DNA of 64,000 nt from DCFW01 sp963790715 (GTDB lineage Bacteria; Bacteroidota; Bacteroidia; Bacteroidales; Bacteroidaceae): NCBI GenBank assembly GCA_963790715.1, contig CAWBPN010000016.1:162669-226668 (forward strand), read 5' to 3'. Positions 16,447 to 26,025 of this stretch are shown in pieces; position 1 is the stretch's first letter, and every line of letters begins with the position of its first letter. The notes beneath the pieces are model-generated. The model searched no databases. It worked only from the letters and a program-made list of their open reading frames with translations, and had not been told where the DNA came from. The position numbers were made by a program, and so were the translations under genes.

Positions 16447-18614
16447 TCATCTACGATTTTCATTTCATTTATCAAATTAGGACATTCTCCATATTTGTCA
16501 ATTAAGAACAATACATAGCGGATATCTACGCAAATACATCTTTGCAAATCTTTATTGAAGCTTATATCGCCGCTAAGTGACTCCCAATTGCCGTCAAATG
16601 CAGCTCCGATCAATTCGCCTTTGGCATTGAGAACAGGACTGCCTGAATTTCCACCGGTGATGTCATTAGTCGTAAGAAAACATGTAGGCATTTCACCGTC
16701 TTTCATCGCATAGCGTCCGAAATCTTTAGCTTCGTACAGTTGTTTTAGTTTAGCCGGCACCACAAACTCAGGGTTTGTAGGGTCTTCTTTTTCCATTACA
16801 CCTTTCAGTGTTGTATAGTAGTTATAGTGAATTCCGTCTTTAGGATTGCATGATTTTACATTGCCATAAGTAAGACGAATTGTGAAATTAGCGTCAGGAT
16901 AATGTGCATGAGTAGAATCCATTTCACATAAACCGCGTATATATGTTTTGTGAAGAAGATTAAGTTTTCCACTTAACGTGTATAGCGAATCCATCATTAC
17001 TGCATAAGCATTCCCTACCGATGCTGTGAATAAGTGAAGCATGTCTTTGTCAATATCTTTTTCAGTTGGATGTTTACAAAACGCCTCTAAATTCTTACGT
17101 GATGAGAATATAGAATTATCATACATGTCATCAATAAATTTATCATAATTACCTTTGTATTTTCCTTCTATAACCTTATAAAAAGTAGGACGGTATTGGG
17201 CACTTACCATTTGAGCATAAAGAGGTAATAATACTTTCGCCACCTTACGATCCACTTCCTTGTCAAAATCGTTGTTATATACTTCACGGTACATTGTATC
17301 AAGGCGTGCACGTCTGATAGCAATAAGAGAATCGTTTTTACGTTTGAATGCTTCAACATAATTAGTTAAAGCCACAGTCGGTTCATGCATATCTATACTA
17401 TTAAATGTCTCAACAAAGCAAGTATTGCGATAATCAAGTGGTGTTATTTTATTGATAATATCATCAATATACTTTATTACGTGTTCGTATGCAGTATCGT
17501 GCTTTTGATTGGCAAATTGCATAAACTCATGTTCCTGACCTTTCTTTGCCTCGCGCACTTTATTTGCTATTATTGCCTTATTCATTCCGATTGAGTTCTT
17601 CCAATAGTTTGCGCTCATAGCAAATTTCGAAGCATACATAATGCGTATGCGATCACTTGCAGCCATCTCTTTGCTTAACACACCCTGACGTGCTTCACGA
17701 ACACGAATTCGCGGAGTATTTTTTGCATCCATACGCTCCTGCACTTCGCTTGCAGTAAGATATCTGCTTGTATGTCCCGGGAAACCCATAATCATTGCAT
17801 AGTCTCCATCTTCGATACCTTTAACCGATACTTTAAGATATTTCTTTACATGCAGAGGTACATTATCTTTGCTGTATTTGGCAGGTTCCCCATTAGGTGC
17901 CGCATAAATTCTGAACATCGAGAAATCGCCGGTATGGCGCGGCCACATCCAATTATCAGTTTCACCACCGAATTTTCCGATACTTTGCGGCGGAGCAGCC
18001 ACAAGGCGAACATCATTATACACCTTATAATATATTAAATAGTAACTATTACCTGCATAATAAGGAAGCACCTGTGGTTCAATATGACTTACATCTTTAT
18101 ACCGACCTTCTTTTTTTAAACGCTCACCAAGTTGTGAACAATATACATTACCCAATGATTCTATTTCAGTGGTACGTCCGCTCTTAATATCAGCTTTGAC
18201 AGTATCGGTAACATCAATTATCCTGTCTACAAAACGGAACTCAAGGTCTTCTGATGGAAGTTCTTCACTCCTATTTTTAGACCAAAAACCGTTAGTCAAA
18301 TAATCGTGCTCCACTGAACTATGTTGTTGTATCGCCTCAAAACCGCAATGGTGATTAGTCAACACCAAGCCATCCGGAGATATTATTTCACCTGTACAAC
18401 CACGTCCGAATATTCCAACAGCATCTTTCAAAGATATTCCATACTGATTATATATGCTGTCGGCATCAACCATAAGACCCTGTTTTTTCATTAAATCTAT
18501 GGAATTTTGTGCTTTCAACAATTGTAGCAACCACATTCCCTCATCAGCTTTGACATACTGATTACCTATTATTAATAGTAATGAAACTAAGAATAAAGAT
18601 ACAACTTTCTTCAT
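16443..18614 (-). CDS. S46 family dipeptidyl peptidase (DPP7-like)
   Basis: An exported serine peptidase of about 723 residues that cleaves dipeptides from peptide N-termini in the periplasm. It begins with a signal peptide ('VVSLFLVSLLLIIGNQYVKA'). Chymotrypsin-like triad blocks are 'LVLTNHHCGFEAIQQH' (His), the Asp region 'NDVRLVAAPPQSIGKFGGE' and 'DITGGNSGSPVLNAKGE' (Ser). After the Ser the sequence reads 'FDGNWESLSGDI'. The Gly after FD is typical of DPP7 (hydrophobic P1), whereas DPP11 has Arg there, so DPP7-like specificity is inferred. The ATG at 18614 is preferred because an upstream in-frame ATG at 18644 falls inside a -7 box. Confidence 0.92.
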   Translation of the reverse strand: MKKVVSLFLVSLLLIIGNQYVKADEGMWLLQLLKAQNSIDLMKKQGLMVDADSIYNQYGISLKDAVGIFGRGCTGEIISPDGLVLTNHHCGFEAIQQHSSVEHDYLTNGFWSKNRSEELPSEDLEFRFVDRIIDVTDTVKADIKSGRTTEIESLGNVYCSQLGERLKKEGRYKDVSHIEPQVLPYYAGNSYYLIYYKVYNDVRLVAAPPQSIGKFGGETDNWMWPRHTGDFSMFRIYAAPNGEPAKYSKDNVPLHVKKYLKVSVKGIEDGDYAMIMGFPGHTSRYLTASEVQERMDAKNTPRIRVREARQGVLSKEMAASDRIRIMYASKFAMSANYWKNSIGMNKAIIANKVREAKKGQEHEFMQFANQKHDTAYEHVIKYIDDIINKITPLDYRNTCFVETFNSIDMHEPTVALTNYVEAFKRKNDSLIAIRRARLDTMYREVYNNDFDKEVDRKVAKVLLPLYAQMVSAQYRPTFYKVIEGKYKGNYDKFIDDMYDNSIFSSRKNLEAFCKHPTEKDIDKDMLHLFTASVGNAYAVMMDSLYTLSGKLNLLHKTYIRGLCEMDSTHAHYPDANFTIRLTYGNVKSCNPKDGIHYNYYTTLKGVMEKEDPTNPEFVVPAKLKQLYEAKDFGRYAMKDGEMPTCFLTTNDITGGNSGSPVLNAKGELIGAAFDGNWESLSGDISFNKDLQRCICVDIRYVLFLIDKYGECPNLINEMKIVDD

Positions 18615-18641
18615 ATATAAACATTCATTTAATTTAAGGTG

Positions 18642-18649
18642 CAAATATA
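18642..18649 (-). promoter_or_regulatory. -7 box (TATATTTG) for S46 peptidase
   Basis: The minus strand reads TATATTTG, 28 bp before the ATG at 18614. Agreement with TAnnTTTG is full; no good -33 box is seen. Confidence 0.5.
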
Positions 18650-18720
18650 TAGATTATCGAAAAACAATCGTCAATAGTTTAAAAAAACTTCGAAAATAAT
18701 GGAAAATAGATTTTATTTAA

Positions 18721-18728
18721 TAACTTTG
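18721..18728 (+). promoter_or_regulatory. -7 box (TAACTTTG) for receiver-kinase hybrid
   Basis: TAACTTTG fits TAnnTTTG and lies 43 bp before the ATG at 18772. It is divergent from the S46 promoter. Confidence 0.5.
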
Positions 18729-18771
18729 AATCATTATTAATTGAAACACTGTAAAATCACAATCATAAAAA

Positions 18772-19917
18772 ATGGAAATTAATCCTTCAGAATACAAAAT
18801 ACTAGTTGTTGATGACGTAACATCAAATATCCTTTTAATGAAAGTGCTGTTGACTAAAGAAAAATTTAATATCATATCTGCCAATTCCGGAAAAGCTTGC
18901 CTTGATATTGTTTCAAAGGAACATCCAGATTTAATTCTGTTAGATGTGATGATGCCTGAAATGGACGGTTATGAAACGGCAGAAAGATTGAAAGCGAACT
19001 CTGAAACTAAAGAAATCCCGATAATATTTTTAACTGCATTGAACACAACGGCAAACATTGTTCAAGGTTTCAAAAGTGGAGGCAACGACTTTATTTCAAA
19101 GCCATTCAATAAGGAAGAATTGATTATTCGCATAATGCATCAACTATCACTGGTTGCTGCAAACAAAATTATTGTTGCAAAAACTGATGAGCTGATAAAA
19201 ACGATAAACAGCCGTGACAAACTATATTCCGTAATAGCTCATGACCTGCGTTCCCCTTTAGGTTCAGTAAAAATTGTGCTCAACATGCTGATGCTTAGTT
19301 TGTCGAAAGAAAAAATCGGTGAAGACATGTATGATTTATTGACAACTGCGAACAAAACTACTGAAGAAACATTTGTGTTACTTGATAATTTGTTGAAATG
19401 GACAAAGAGTCAAATAGGGAAATTGAATATGGTGCTGCAAAATATGGATATGACTGAACTGATTGAAAGTATTGTTGAAATATATTCGGTAACCGCACGA
19501 GTTAAGAAAATAAATATTGAAGTACAACTGCCAGAAAAGGTTGATGTGTGTATGGACATTGATATGATTAAAACTGTGCTTCGCAACTTTTTAAGCAATG
19601 CCATAAAATTCAGCAACTACAACAGTACTATAAGAGTAATTCTTGAAGACCAAGACAAATTTGTAAAATTAAGCGTACAGGATCACGGAACAGGTATAAA
19701 AGAAGAAGATCAACCCAAACTGTTTCGAGTTGATAAGCACTTTACCACATTCGGGACTGCAAATGAAGAAGGTTCAGGGTTGGGATTATTGCTATGTCAG
19801 GATTTCATAAATAAGCACAATGGCAAGATAGGGTTCGACTCGGAATACGGCAAAGGTTCGACATTTTATTTCATATTACCTAAACAACAACAAGCGAAAG
19901 ATTTAGGAAATAAATAG
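18772..19917 (+). CDS. Response regulator-histidine kinase hybrid (cytosolic)
   Basis: A 381-residue signalling protein with reversed hybrid order. The N-terminal receiver (1-120) has 'ILVVDDV', phosphoacceptor Asp58 in 'LILLDVMMPEMDGYE' and Lys in 'FISKPFNKEE'. A short helical linker leads to HisKA with His157 ('YSVIAHDLRSPLGSV'). HATPase_c follows with 'RNFLSNAIKFS' (N box), 'VQDHGTGIKEEDQ' (G1) and 'GSGLGLLLCQDF' (G2). There is no membrane segment, periplasmic sensor or DNA-binding output, so it probably receives phosphate from another kinase or is controlled through its own receiver. It stands alone with its own promoter-like box; the partner is unknown. Confidence 0.92.
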   Translation: MEINPSEYKILVVDDVTSNILLMKVLLTKEKFNIISANSGKACLDIVSKEHPDLILLDVMMPEMDGYETAERLKANSETKEIPIIFLTALNTTANIVQGFKSGGNDFISKPFNKEELIIRIMHQLSLVAANKIIVAKTDELIKTINSRDKLYSVIAHDLRSPLGSVKIVLNMLMLSLSKEKIGEDMYDLLTTANKTTEETFVLLDNLLKWTKSQIGKLNMVLQNMDMTELIESIVEIYSVTARVKKINIEVQLPEKVDVCMDIDMIKTVLRNFLSNAIKFSNYNSTIRVILEDQDKFVKLSVQDHGTGIKEEDQPKLFRVDKHFTTFGTANEEGSGLGLLLCQDFINKHNGKIGFDSEYGKGSTFYFILPKQQQAKDLGNK

Positions 19918-19955
19918 TTATATAGCATTTATTAGTTTAATTTGAAAATTAAGTG

Positions 19956-19963
19956 TATTTTTG
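19956..19963 (+). promoter_or_regulatory. -7 box (TATTTTTG) for DUF4105/secA cluster
   Basis: TATTTTTG fits TAnnTTTG, 16 bp before the ATG at 19980. An in-frame GTG at 19953 would overlap this box and is therefore not the start. Confidence 0.5.
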
Positions 19964-19979
19964 TACGCGAAAATTTTTA

Positions 19980-21185
19980 ATGGAAATGAAACATAATAAT
20001 TTTAGGATTGGAATTTGCGCACTTATTTTAATATTGACATCATCATTTATGTGCGCTAAAGCCGTAAATAAGGCGAATGACTCAGTCCGAATTAGTATAC
20101 TTACCTGTTCTCCAAGCAATGAAATTTATGGACTGTTCGGCCATACGGCTATCCGTTACCAAGACTTTTCAAAAAACGAAGATGTAGTGTTCAACTATGG
20201 CATTTTTGATTTCAACACTCCGCACTTTATATGGAGATTTATAAAAGGTGAAACCGACTATCAGTTAGGCGTAAATGATTACAATGATTTTATCTATGAA
20301 TATGAATCAAACAACCTCAGCGTTTATGAGCAGGTGCTTAATCTCACCGTACAAGAGAAAAGAGCCATTTATTGGGCATTGCTGAAAAACTACCAACCTG
20401 AACACCGTGTATATCGCTATAATTTCTTTTATGACAATTGCTCTACCCGTCCGCGTGACAAGATAGAAAATCTTGTAAAAGGTTCATCATTGCGATATGA
20501 CGACCGAGTTCAGACATTCCGTGATATCGTACACGAATTTACAAAGGGACATCCTTGGGACCAGTTCGGAATGGATTTGTGCTTGGGAAGTGAAGCTGAT
20601 AAGCCTATTACGGCTCGTGAAAAGACATTCGCACCTTTTTACTTGAGAGATGCTCTTGAGAATGCTACCGTAAACTTCAACAACAATTCCGTTCGCAAAC
20701 TTGTCGCTTCATCATCTTTCCTGTACAAATCAAATCATTTGCCAAAAGGCAATAATTTCCCTTTCACCCCTTTACAATGCAGCATTATATTATTGTTTAT
20801 CGTAATCTGCATGTGCATATACGAATTCAAGAATAACAAAATACTTTGGATAGGAGATATAGTCATTTTCGGTGCTGCCGGTATAGGAGGATGCATATTA
20901 ATGTTTTTAGCTTGCTTCTCTACTCACCCAGCCGTAAGCCCCAATTACATGCTTTTTGTACTCCATCCTTTTCACATATTAGGGCTGATCGGTATGATAT
21001 GGTGCATTAAGAAACAGAAAAAAGATTATTATTCAGCTGCAAACGGTATAGTTCTTGTATTATTTTTATTTACAATGGAATCGTTACCGCAGCAATTCAA
21101 TCAGGCAGTAATCTTGATAGCACTCTCACTATTGTTGCGTTCAAGTATGTATGTTTATTTTACTATTATCAAAAAGATTAAATGA
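19980..21185 (+). CDS. DUF4105 (Lnb N-terminal-like) membrane protein
   Basis: A protein of about 401 residues with an N-terminal signal/anchor ('IGICALILILTSSFMCAKA'). A periplasmic DUF4105 domain follows, with 'GLFGHTAIRYQD' and 'FYDNCSTRPRDKIE', whose His and Cys are conserved papain-like (NlpC/P60-related) positions. The C-terminal half from about residue 265 has roughly five transmembrane helices ('CSIILLFIVICMCIY', 'LIGMIWCI', 'AVILIALSLLLRS'). The family is common in Bacteroidota and unassigned; hydrolase activity is only suggested by the His/Cys pattern. Its stop overlaps the next start (ATGA), so translation is probably coupled to the phosphatase-fold gene, which itself leads into secA. 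Confidence 0.82.
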   Translation: MEMKHNNFRIGICALILILTSSFMCAKAVNKANDSVRISILTCSPSNEIYGLFGHTAIRYQDFSKNEDVVFNYGIFDFNTPHFIWRFIKGETDYQLGVNDYNDFIYEYESNNLSVYEQVLNLTVQEKRAIYWALLKNYQPEHRVYRYNFFYDNCSTRPRDKIENLVKGSSLRYDDRVQTFRDIVHEFTKGHPWDQFGMDLCLGSEADKPITAREKTFAPFYLRDALENATVNFNNNSVRKLVASSSFLYKSNHLPKGNNFPFTPLQCSIILLFIVICMCIYEFKNNKILWIGDIVIFGAAGIGGCILMFLACFSTHPAVSPNYMLFVLHPFHILGLIGMIWCIKKQKKDYYSAANGIVLVLFLFTMESLPQQFNQAVILIALSLLLRSSMYVYFTIIKKIK

Positions 21186-22612
21186 ACAAATTTATTACAT
21201 CACTAATCACTGTATTGGCTGTTACCGGAGGAATAAGTGCGCAGACAATAAATACCCATTCACCACGACTTATTATAGGTATTACAATCGATCAACTTCG
21301 GCAAAACTACTTACAGGCTTTTTCTCAACTTTATAAAGAAAAAGGATTAAAGAGATTAATAAAAGAAGGCCGTTTTTACAGCAATGCATATTATGATTTT
21401 GCAAATCCCGACGAAGCTTCATCGGTAGCTTCGGTTTATACCGGCACCGCTCCCGTCGTTAACGGGATAGTAGGCGATCGTTGGTTTGACAGGGCATCAT
21501 TACTGGAACGCGGTTGCGTTGACGACATTAAATATATAGGATATAATACGAATGACGAGACGTCTCCATCGAACTTGTTGGTAACGACATTCTCCGACGA
21601 ATTAAAAATGTCAACATCCGGAAAGTCGTTGGTTATATCAATATCGCCTAATCGCGAATCGGCAGTTCTTTCAGCAGGACATACCGGCGACTTGGCATTG
21701 TGGCTTAACAATAGCGGCAGATGGTGTAGTTCGCTTTATTATCAGCACTTCCCTAATTTCGTTATAGATTATAACCGTAACAGCTCATTTTCAAAATCAG
21801 CACTCAATAGCCCGTCGGTAAATGACGAAGTGAACAACATGCTTTCATCCGTATTAATAAACGAACCTTTGGGCTTGGATGAAACGCCAGACGTTCTTTC
21901 ATTGACTTATGACGGCAAAAATTGCACGCATTTAGATAAAAACATATCCGATCTTCTTGATATGATAGACAGAAGAATCGGACTGAAGAATACTTTGATA
22001 TTCCTGACTTCAACAGGTACAACTGCTGAGAATGAAAATATAGATCCGAAATACAAAATACCGGGAGGGGAATTTCATATCGAGCGTTGCTCCGCCCTAC
22101 TCAACCTGTATTTCAATGCCAAATACGGAAACGGACTATACGTCATGGGGTATGACGGTCTGCAAATATATCTGAACCATAAACTTATCGAAGATAAAGG
22201 ACTGACACTAAGAGACATCACGGATCACGCCATTGATTTCCTACGGGAATTCAGCGGAGTACAAAACGTATACTCGCCTTTCAGTCAGTTGACATCATCC
22301 GTTGACCCGGATTTCGAGAGTTTGCGTAAAGCATATAATCGTTTACATTCGGGTGATTTGCAAATATCCGTTTTACCGGGATGGACAGTAGTAAATAAAA
22401 CAAATAATTCATATAACCATACAGTTAGAAAAGCATATATATCGTCACCTCTTATTATATTCGGAGCGAATGTAGAACCGGCAACTATCAAAACACCGGT
22501 TTGCCTCGACAGAGTGGCTCCCACAATATGCTCTTCACTACAAATCAGGGCGCCCAACGGATGCAAGTCAACTCCGCTTGAAGATGTTTTTAAAATACAA
22601 AATAATTATTAA
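21182..22612 (+). CDS. Alkaline phosphatase-fold protein, probable pseudoenzyme
   Basis: A 476-residue exported protein (signal peptide 'FITSLITVLAVTGGISAQ') related to PafA-type alkaline phosphatases: 'LIIGITIDQLRQNYL', 'SVYTGTAPVVNGIVGDRWFD' and a C-terminal 'YISSPLIIFGANVEP'. Asp37 at the first metal site is kept, but the nucleophile loop reads 'DEASSVASVYTG', where active enzymes have a Thr and a Gly-His, and the later metal-binding Asp-His-Gly reads Ser-Thr-Gly ('IFLTSTGTTAE'). The fold seems preserved without its catalytic set, so a binding or structural role is inferred. The ATGA overlap with the DUF4105 gene and only 22 bp to the secA ATG suggest one operon. Confidence 0.78.
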   Translation: MNKFITSLITVLAVTGGISAQTINTHSPRLIIGITIDQLRQNYLQAFSQLYKEKGLKRLIKEGRFYSNAYYDFANPDEASSVASVYTGTAPVVNGIVGDRWFDRASLLERGCVDDIKYIGYNTNDETSPSNLLVTTFSDELKMSTSGKSLVISISPNRESAVLSAGHTGDLALWLNNSGRWCSSLYYQHFPNFVIDYNRNSSFSKSALNSPSVNDEVNNMLSSVLINEPLGLDETPDVLSLTYDGKNCTHLDKNISDLLDMIDRRIGLKNTLIFLTSTGTTAENENIDPKYKIPGGEFHIERCSALLNLYFNAKYGNGLYVMGYDGLQIYLNHKLIEDKGLTLRDITDHAIDFLREFSGVQNVYSPFSQLTSSVDPDFESLRKAYNRLHSGDLQISVLPGWTVVNKTNNSYNHTVRKAYISSPLIIFGANVEPATIKTPVCLDRVAPTICSSLQIRAPNGCKSTPLEDVFKIQNNY

Positions 22613-22634
22613 TTTAGAAAATAAAATATACAAT

Positions 22635-25600
22635 ATGGGATTCAATAGTTTTATGGGCCATTTGTTTGGCAATAAATATACTCGTGATATGAAAGAAATT
22701 CAACCATGGGTAGATAAAATAAAGGCAGTTTATCCTACTATCGAAAAGCTTAGTAACGATGAATTGCGCGCGAAGACACAGGAATTGAAAGTATTCGTGC
22801 AGGACTCCGCTAAAGAAGAAAAGGATGAAATAGCTAAGTTGAAAGCTGAAGTAGAGACTTTAGAATTGGAGAAACGCGAAGAGATTTTCAATAAGATTGA
22901 TAAACTTGAAAAAGATGTGCTCGACAAGTATGAGAAAGCAATGGATGATGCTCTGCCTGAGGCTTTTGCCGTTATGAAAGATACGGCACGCAGATTTACT
23001 CAAAACGAAACTATAGAAGTTACTGCTACCGATTTTGACCGTGAGTTGGCTTCAACTAAAGATTTTGTACATATTGACGGCGACAAGGCTATCTATCAAA
23101 ATCATTGGATGGCCGGCGGCAACGAGATTACCTGGGATATGATACACTATGATGTGCAACTCTTCGGTGGAGTTGTTTTGCATCAAGGTAAAATCTCCGA
23201 AATGGCAACAGGTGAAGGTAAAACATTGGTGGCAACTCTACCGGTATTTCTGAATGCAATGACTGGTAAAGGTGTACACATGGTCACAGTCAACGACTAT
23301 TTGGCTAAACGTGACTCCGAATGGATGGGACCTTTGTACGAATTTCACGGATTCAGAGTTGACTGCATAGACAGGCACCAACCTAATTCGGAAGCCCGCC
23401 GCAAAGCCTACATGGCAGACATAACTTTTGGTACGAACAACGAATTCGGCTTCGATTACTTGCGTGACAACATGGCAATAAGCCCACTTGACTTGGTACA
23501 ACGCGAACACAATTATGCCATTGTCGATGAGGTTGACTCAGTGTTGATTGATGATGCACGTACTCCGTTGATTATTTCAGGTCCGGTGCCAAAGGGTGAC
23601 GATCAATTGTTCGAAGAATACCGTCCAGAAGTTGAACGTGTGTTTAAAATACAAAGTCAGTTAGCCACCAAGTTACTATCGGATGCCAAACGCTTGATTC
23701 CTTCATCTGATTCAAAGGAACAAGATGAAGGATTCTTGGCATTGTATCGTAGCCACCTGGCATTGCCTAAAAATAAAGCCTTGATTAAATACTTGAGTGA
23801 ACCTGGTATTAAAGCAGGAATGTTAAAGACCGAAGAGGTATACATGGAACAAAACAACAAGCGTATGCCCGAGGCTGTTGAGCCGCTGTACTTCGTAATA
23901 GACGAAAAGTTGAACAGCGTAGACCTTACCGATAAGGGTGTCGACTTCGTATCCAAGAACTTTGAAGACCCTAAATTCTTCGTTCTGCCAGACATCACAT
24001 CGGAATTGGCCGAGTTGGAGAATGAAGATATTGACAAAGATAAAAAACAGGATAAAAGGGACGAATTACTTACCAATTACGGAATCAAGAGCGAGCGTGT
24101 GCACACTATCAACCAGTTATTAAAGGCTTATGCCATGTTCAACAGTGATGATGAGTATGTAGTAATCGACGGTCAAGTGAAGATTGTTGATGAACAAACC
24201 GGCCGTATCATGGAAGGACGCCGTTATTCCGACGGATTACACCAGGCATTGGAAGCCAAGGAAAGCGTGAAAGTTGAAGCGGCCACACAAACATTTGCCA
24301 CAATCACACTGCAGAACTACTTCCGTATGTATCATAAGCTGGCAGGTATGACAGGTACGGCTGAAACGGAAGCAGGTGAATTCTGGGACATTTACAAACT
24401 GGATGTAGTTGTAATCCCTACCAATAAACCTGTTACACGTAATGATATGAACGACCGCGTTTACAAAACAAAACGCGAAAAATATAAAGCCGTCATCGAC
24501 GAAATTGAAAAGATGGTTAATGCAGGACGTCCTGTATTGGTCGGTACAACGTCGGTAGAAATTTCAGAATTGTTAAGCCGCATGCTTGATATGCAGAAAA
24601 TTCACCATAATGTGTTGAATGCCAAACTGCACCAAAAGGAAGCCGAAATTGTTGCCAAAGCCGGTTTATCAAAAACAGTAACAATTGCTACAAACATGGC
24701 AGGTCGTGGTACGGATATTAAACTTAGTCCGGAAGTTAAGGCAGCCGGAGGTTTAGCGATTATCGGTACCGAACGTCACGAATCACGCCGTGTAGACCGT
24801 CAGTTGCGTGGACGTGCCGGACGTCAGGGCGACCCGGGATCATCAGTATTCTTCGTTTCACTCGAAGATGATTTGATGCGTTTGTTTGCAAGTGAGCGAA
24901 TTGCCGGAATGATGGACAAACTCGGATTTAAAGAAGGCGAAATGATTGAGCACAGTATGATTTCAAAATCCATAGAAAGAGCTCAGCGCAAGGTTGAAGA
25001 AAACAACTTCGGTATACGTAAGCGTTTGTTGGAATTCGATGACGTTATGAATAAACAACGTACCGTCATTTACGAACAACGCCACCACGCATTGATGGGT
25101 GAACGTATCGGAATGGACATCGTAAACATCATCTGGGAACGTTGTGCAAATGCCATAAAGAGTCCGGATGCAATAGAAATGAACTCTTACGAAGAATGCA
25201 AGGAAAACATGCTTGAGACATTGACTATCGACCCTCCGTTCACCGAAGATGATATGCGTGAAAAGAAGAGCGTGGATCTTTGCGAAATGTCATTCCAGAG
25301 TGCAATGACCAACTTCAAACGCAAGACAGACCGTTTGGCTGAAATTGTAAATCCTGTTATTAAGGATGTATATGAGAAGCAAGGCAATCGCTACAAAAAC
25401 ATAATAATACCGATTTCAGACGGCAGAAGACTGTATCAAATTTCAGTTAACTTGGAGCAAGCATATAACGACCAAGGCAAAGAGGTGGTTAAAACATTTG
25501 AAAAGAGCATTTTGCTAAATGTAATTGATGAAGAATGGAAAGAGAACCTGCGTGCTTTGGATGATTTGAAACATTCAGTTCAGAATGCAAGCTACGAGCA

Positions 25601-25949
25601 AAAAGACCCGCTATTGATTTATAAGCTTGAATCGGTAAAATTGTTTGACCAAATGGTTGACAGCATTAACGGTAAGGCAGCGAAAATATTAATGAGAGCT
25701 CAAATACCGGAACAGGATCCTAACGATATCCGCGAGGCAGCTCCTGAACAAAGGTCGAATCCAAGACATTACAATGAAGAAAAGACCGATTTGAGCAATC
25801 CTAATCAAGAAGCGGCCGCACAGCAAGATACCCGTGAGAAACAACCGAAACGTGAGCCGTATCATGCCGAACACAAGGTTCGTCCGAATGATCCATGCCC
25901 TTGCGGAAGTGGCAAAAAGTATAAGAATTGTCACGGACGTAATGCATAA
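22635..25949 (+). CDS. secA: Protein translocase subunit SecA
   Basis: The ATPase motor (about 1104 residues) that pushes preproteins through SecYEG at the inner membrane. It begins 'MGFNSFMGHLFGNKYTRDMK', has the Walker A block 'EMATGEGKTLVATLPV', 'VNDYLAKRDSEWM', the DEAD-type 'IVDEVDSVLIDDARTPLII', the helicase motif 'ATNMAGRGTDIKL' and 'RQLRGRAGRQGDPGSS'. The tail carries the SEC-C zinc motif 'DPCPCGSGKKYKNCHG'. It is longer than E. coli SecA (901) owing to extra segments in the first nucleotide-binding half (about 330-480), as is usual for Bacteroidota. The ATG at 22635 is chosen on homology; an in-frame extension to 22578 would overlap the previous gene. A terminator follows. Confidence 0.97.
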   Translation: MGFNSFMGHLFGNKYTRDMKEIQPWVDKIKAVYPTIEKLSNDELRAKTQELKVFVQDSAKEEKDEIAKLKAEVETLELEKREEIFNKIDKLEKDVLDKYEKAMDDALPEAFAVMKDTARRFTQNETIEVTATDFDRELASTKDFVHIDGDKAIYQNHWMAGGNEITWDMIHYDVQLFGGVVLHQGKISEMATGEGKTLVATLPVFLNAMTGKGVHMVTVNDYLAKRDSEWMGPLYEFHGFRVDCIDRHQPNSEARRKAYMADITFGTNNEFGFDYLRDNMAISPLDLVQREHNYAIVDEVDSVLIDDARTPLIISGPVPKGDDQLFEEYRPEVERVFKIQSQLATKLLSDAKRLIPSSDSKEQDEGFLALYRSHLALPKNKALIKYLSEPGIKAGMLKTEEVYMEQNNKRMPEAVEPLYFVIDEKLNSVDLTDKGVDFVSKNFEDPKFFVLPDITSELAELENEDIDKDKKQDKRDELLTNYGIKSERVHTINQLLKAYAMFNSDDEYVVIDGQVKIVDEQTGRIMEGRRYSDGLHQALEAKESVKVEAATQTFATITLQNYFRMYHKLAGMTGTAETEAGEFWDIYKLDVVVIPTNKPVTRNDMNDRVYKTKREKYKAVIDEIEKMVNAGRPVLVGTTSVEISELLSRMLDMQKIHHNVLNAKLHQKEAEIVAKAGLSKTVTIATNMAGRGTDIKLSPEVKAAGGLAIIGTERHESRRVDRQLRGRAGRQGDPGSSVFFVSLEDDLMRLFASERIAGMMDKLGFKEGEMIEHSMISKSIERAQRKVEENNFGIRKRLLEFDDVMNKQRTVIYEQRHHALMGERIGMDIVNIIWERCANAIKSPDAIEMNSYEECKENMLETLTIDPPFTEDDMREKKSVDLCEMSFQSAMTNFKRKTDRLAEIVNPVIKDVYEKQGNRYKNIIIPISDGRRLYQISVNLEQAYNDQGKEVVKTFEKSILLNVIDEEWKENLRALDDLKHSVQNASYEQKDPLLIYKLESVKLFDQMVDSINGKAAKILMRAQIPEQDPNDIREAAPEQRSNPRHYNEEKTDLSNPNQEAAAQQDTREKQPKREPYHAEHKVRPNDPCPCGSGKKYKNCHGRNA

Positions 25950-25987
25950 AAAGAATATAAACTAATACATTCTTAAATAACACACAC

Positions 25988-26025
25988 TGGCGGAATTAAA
26001 TCATATTTAATTCCGCCAATATTTT
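25988..26025 (+). terminator. Rho-independent terminator of secA
   Basis: A 13-bp perfect stem, TGGCGGAATTAAA / TTTAATTCCGCCA, with a 5-nt loop lies 38 bp after the secA stop, followed by ATATTTTA. Confidence 0.85.
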
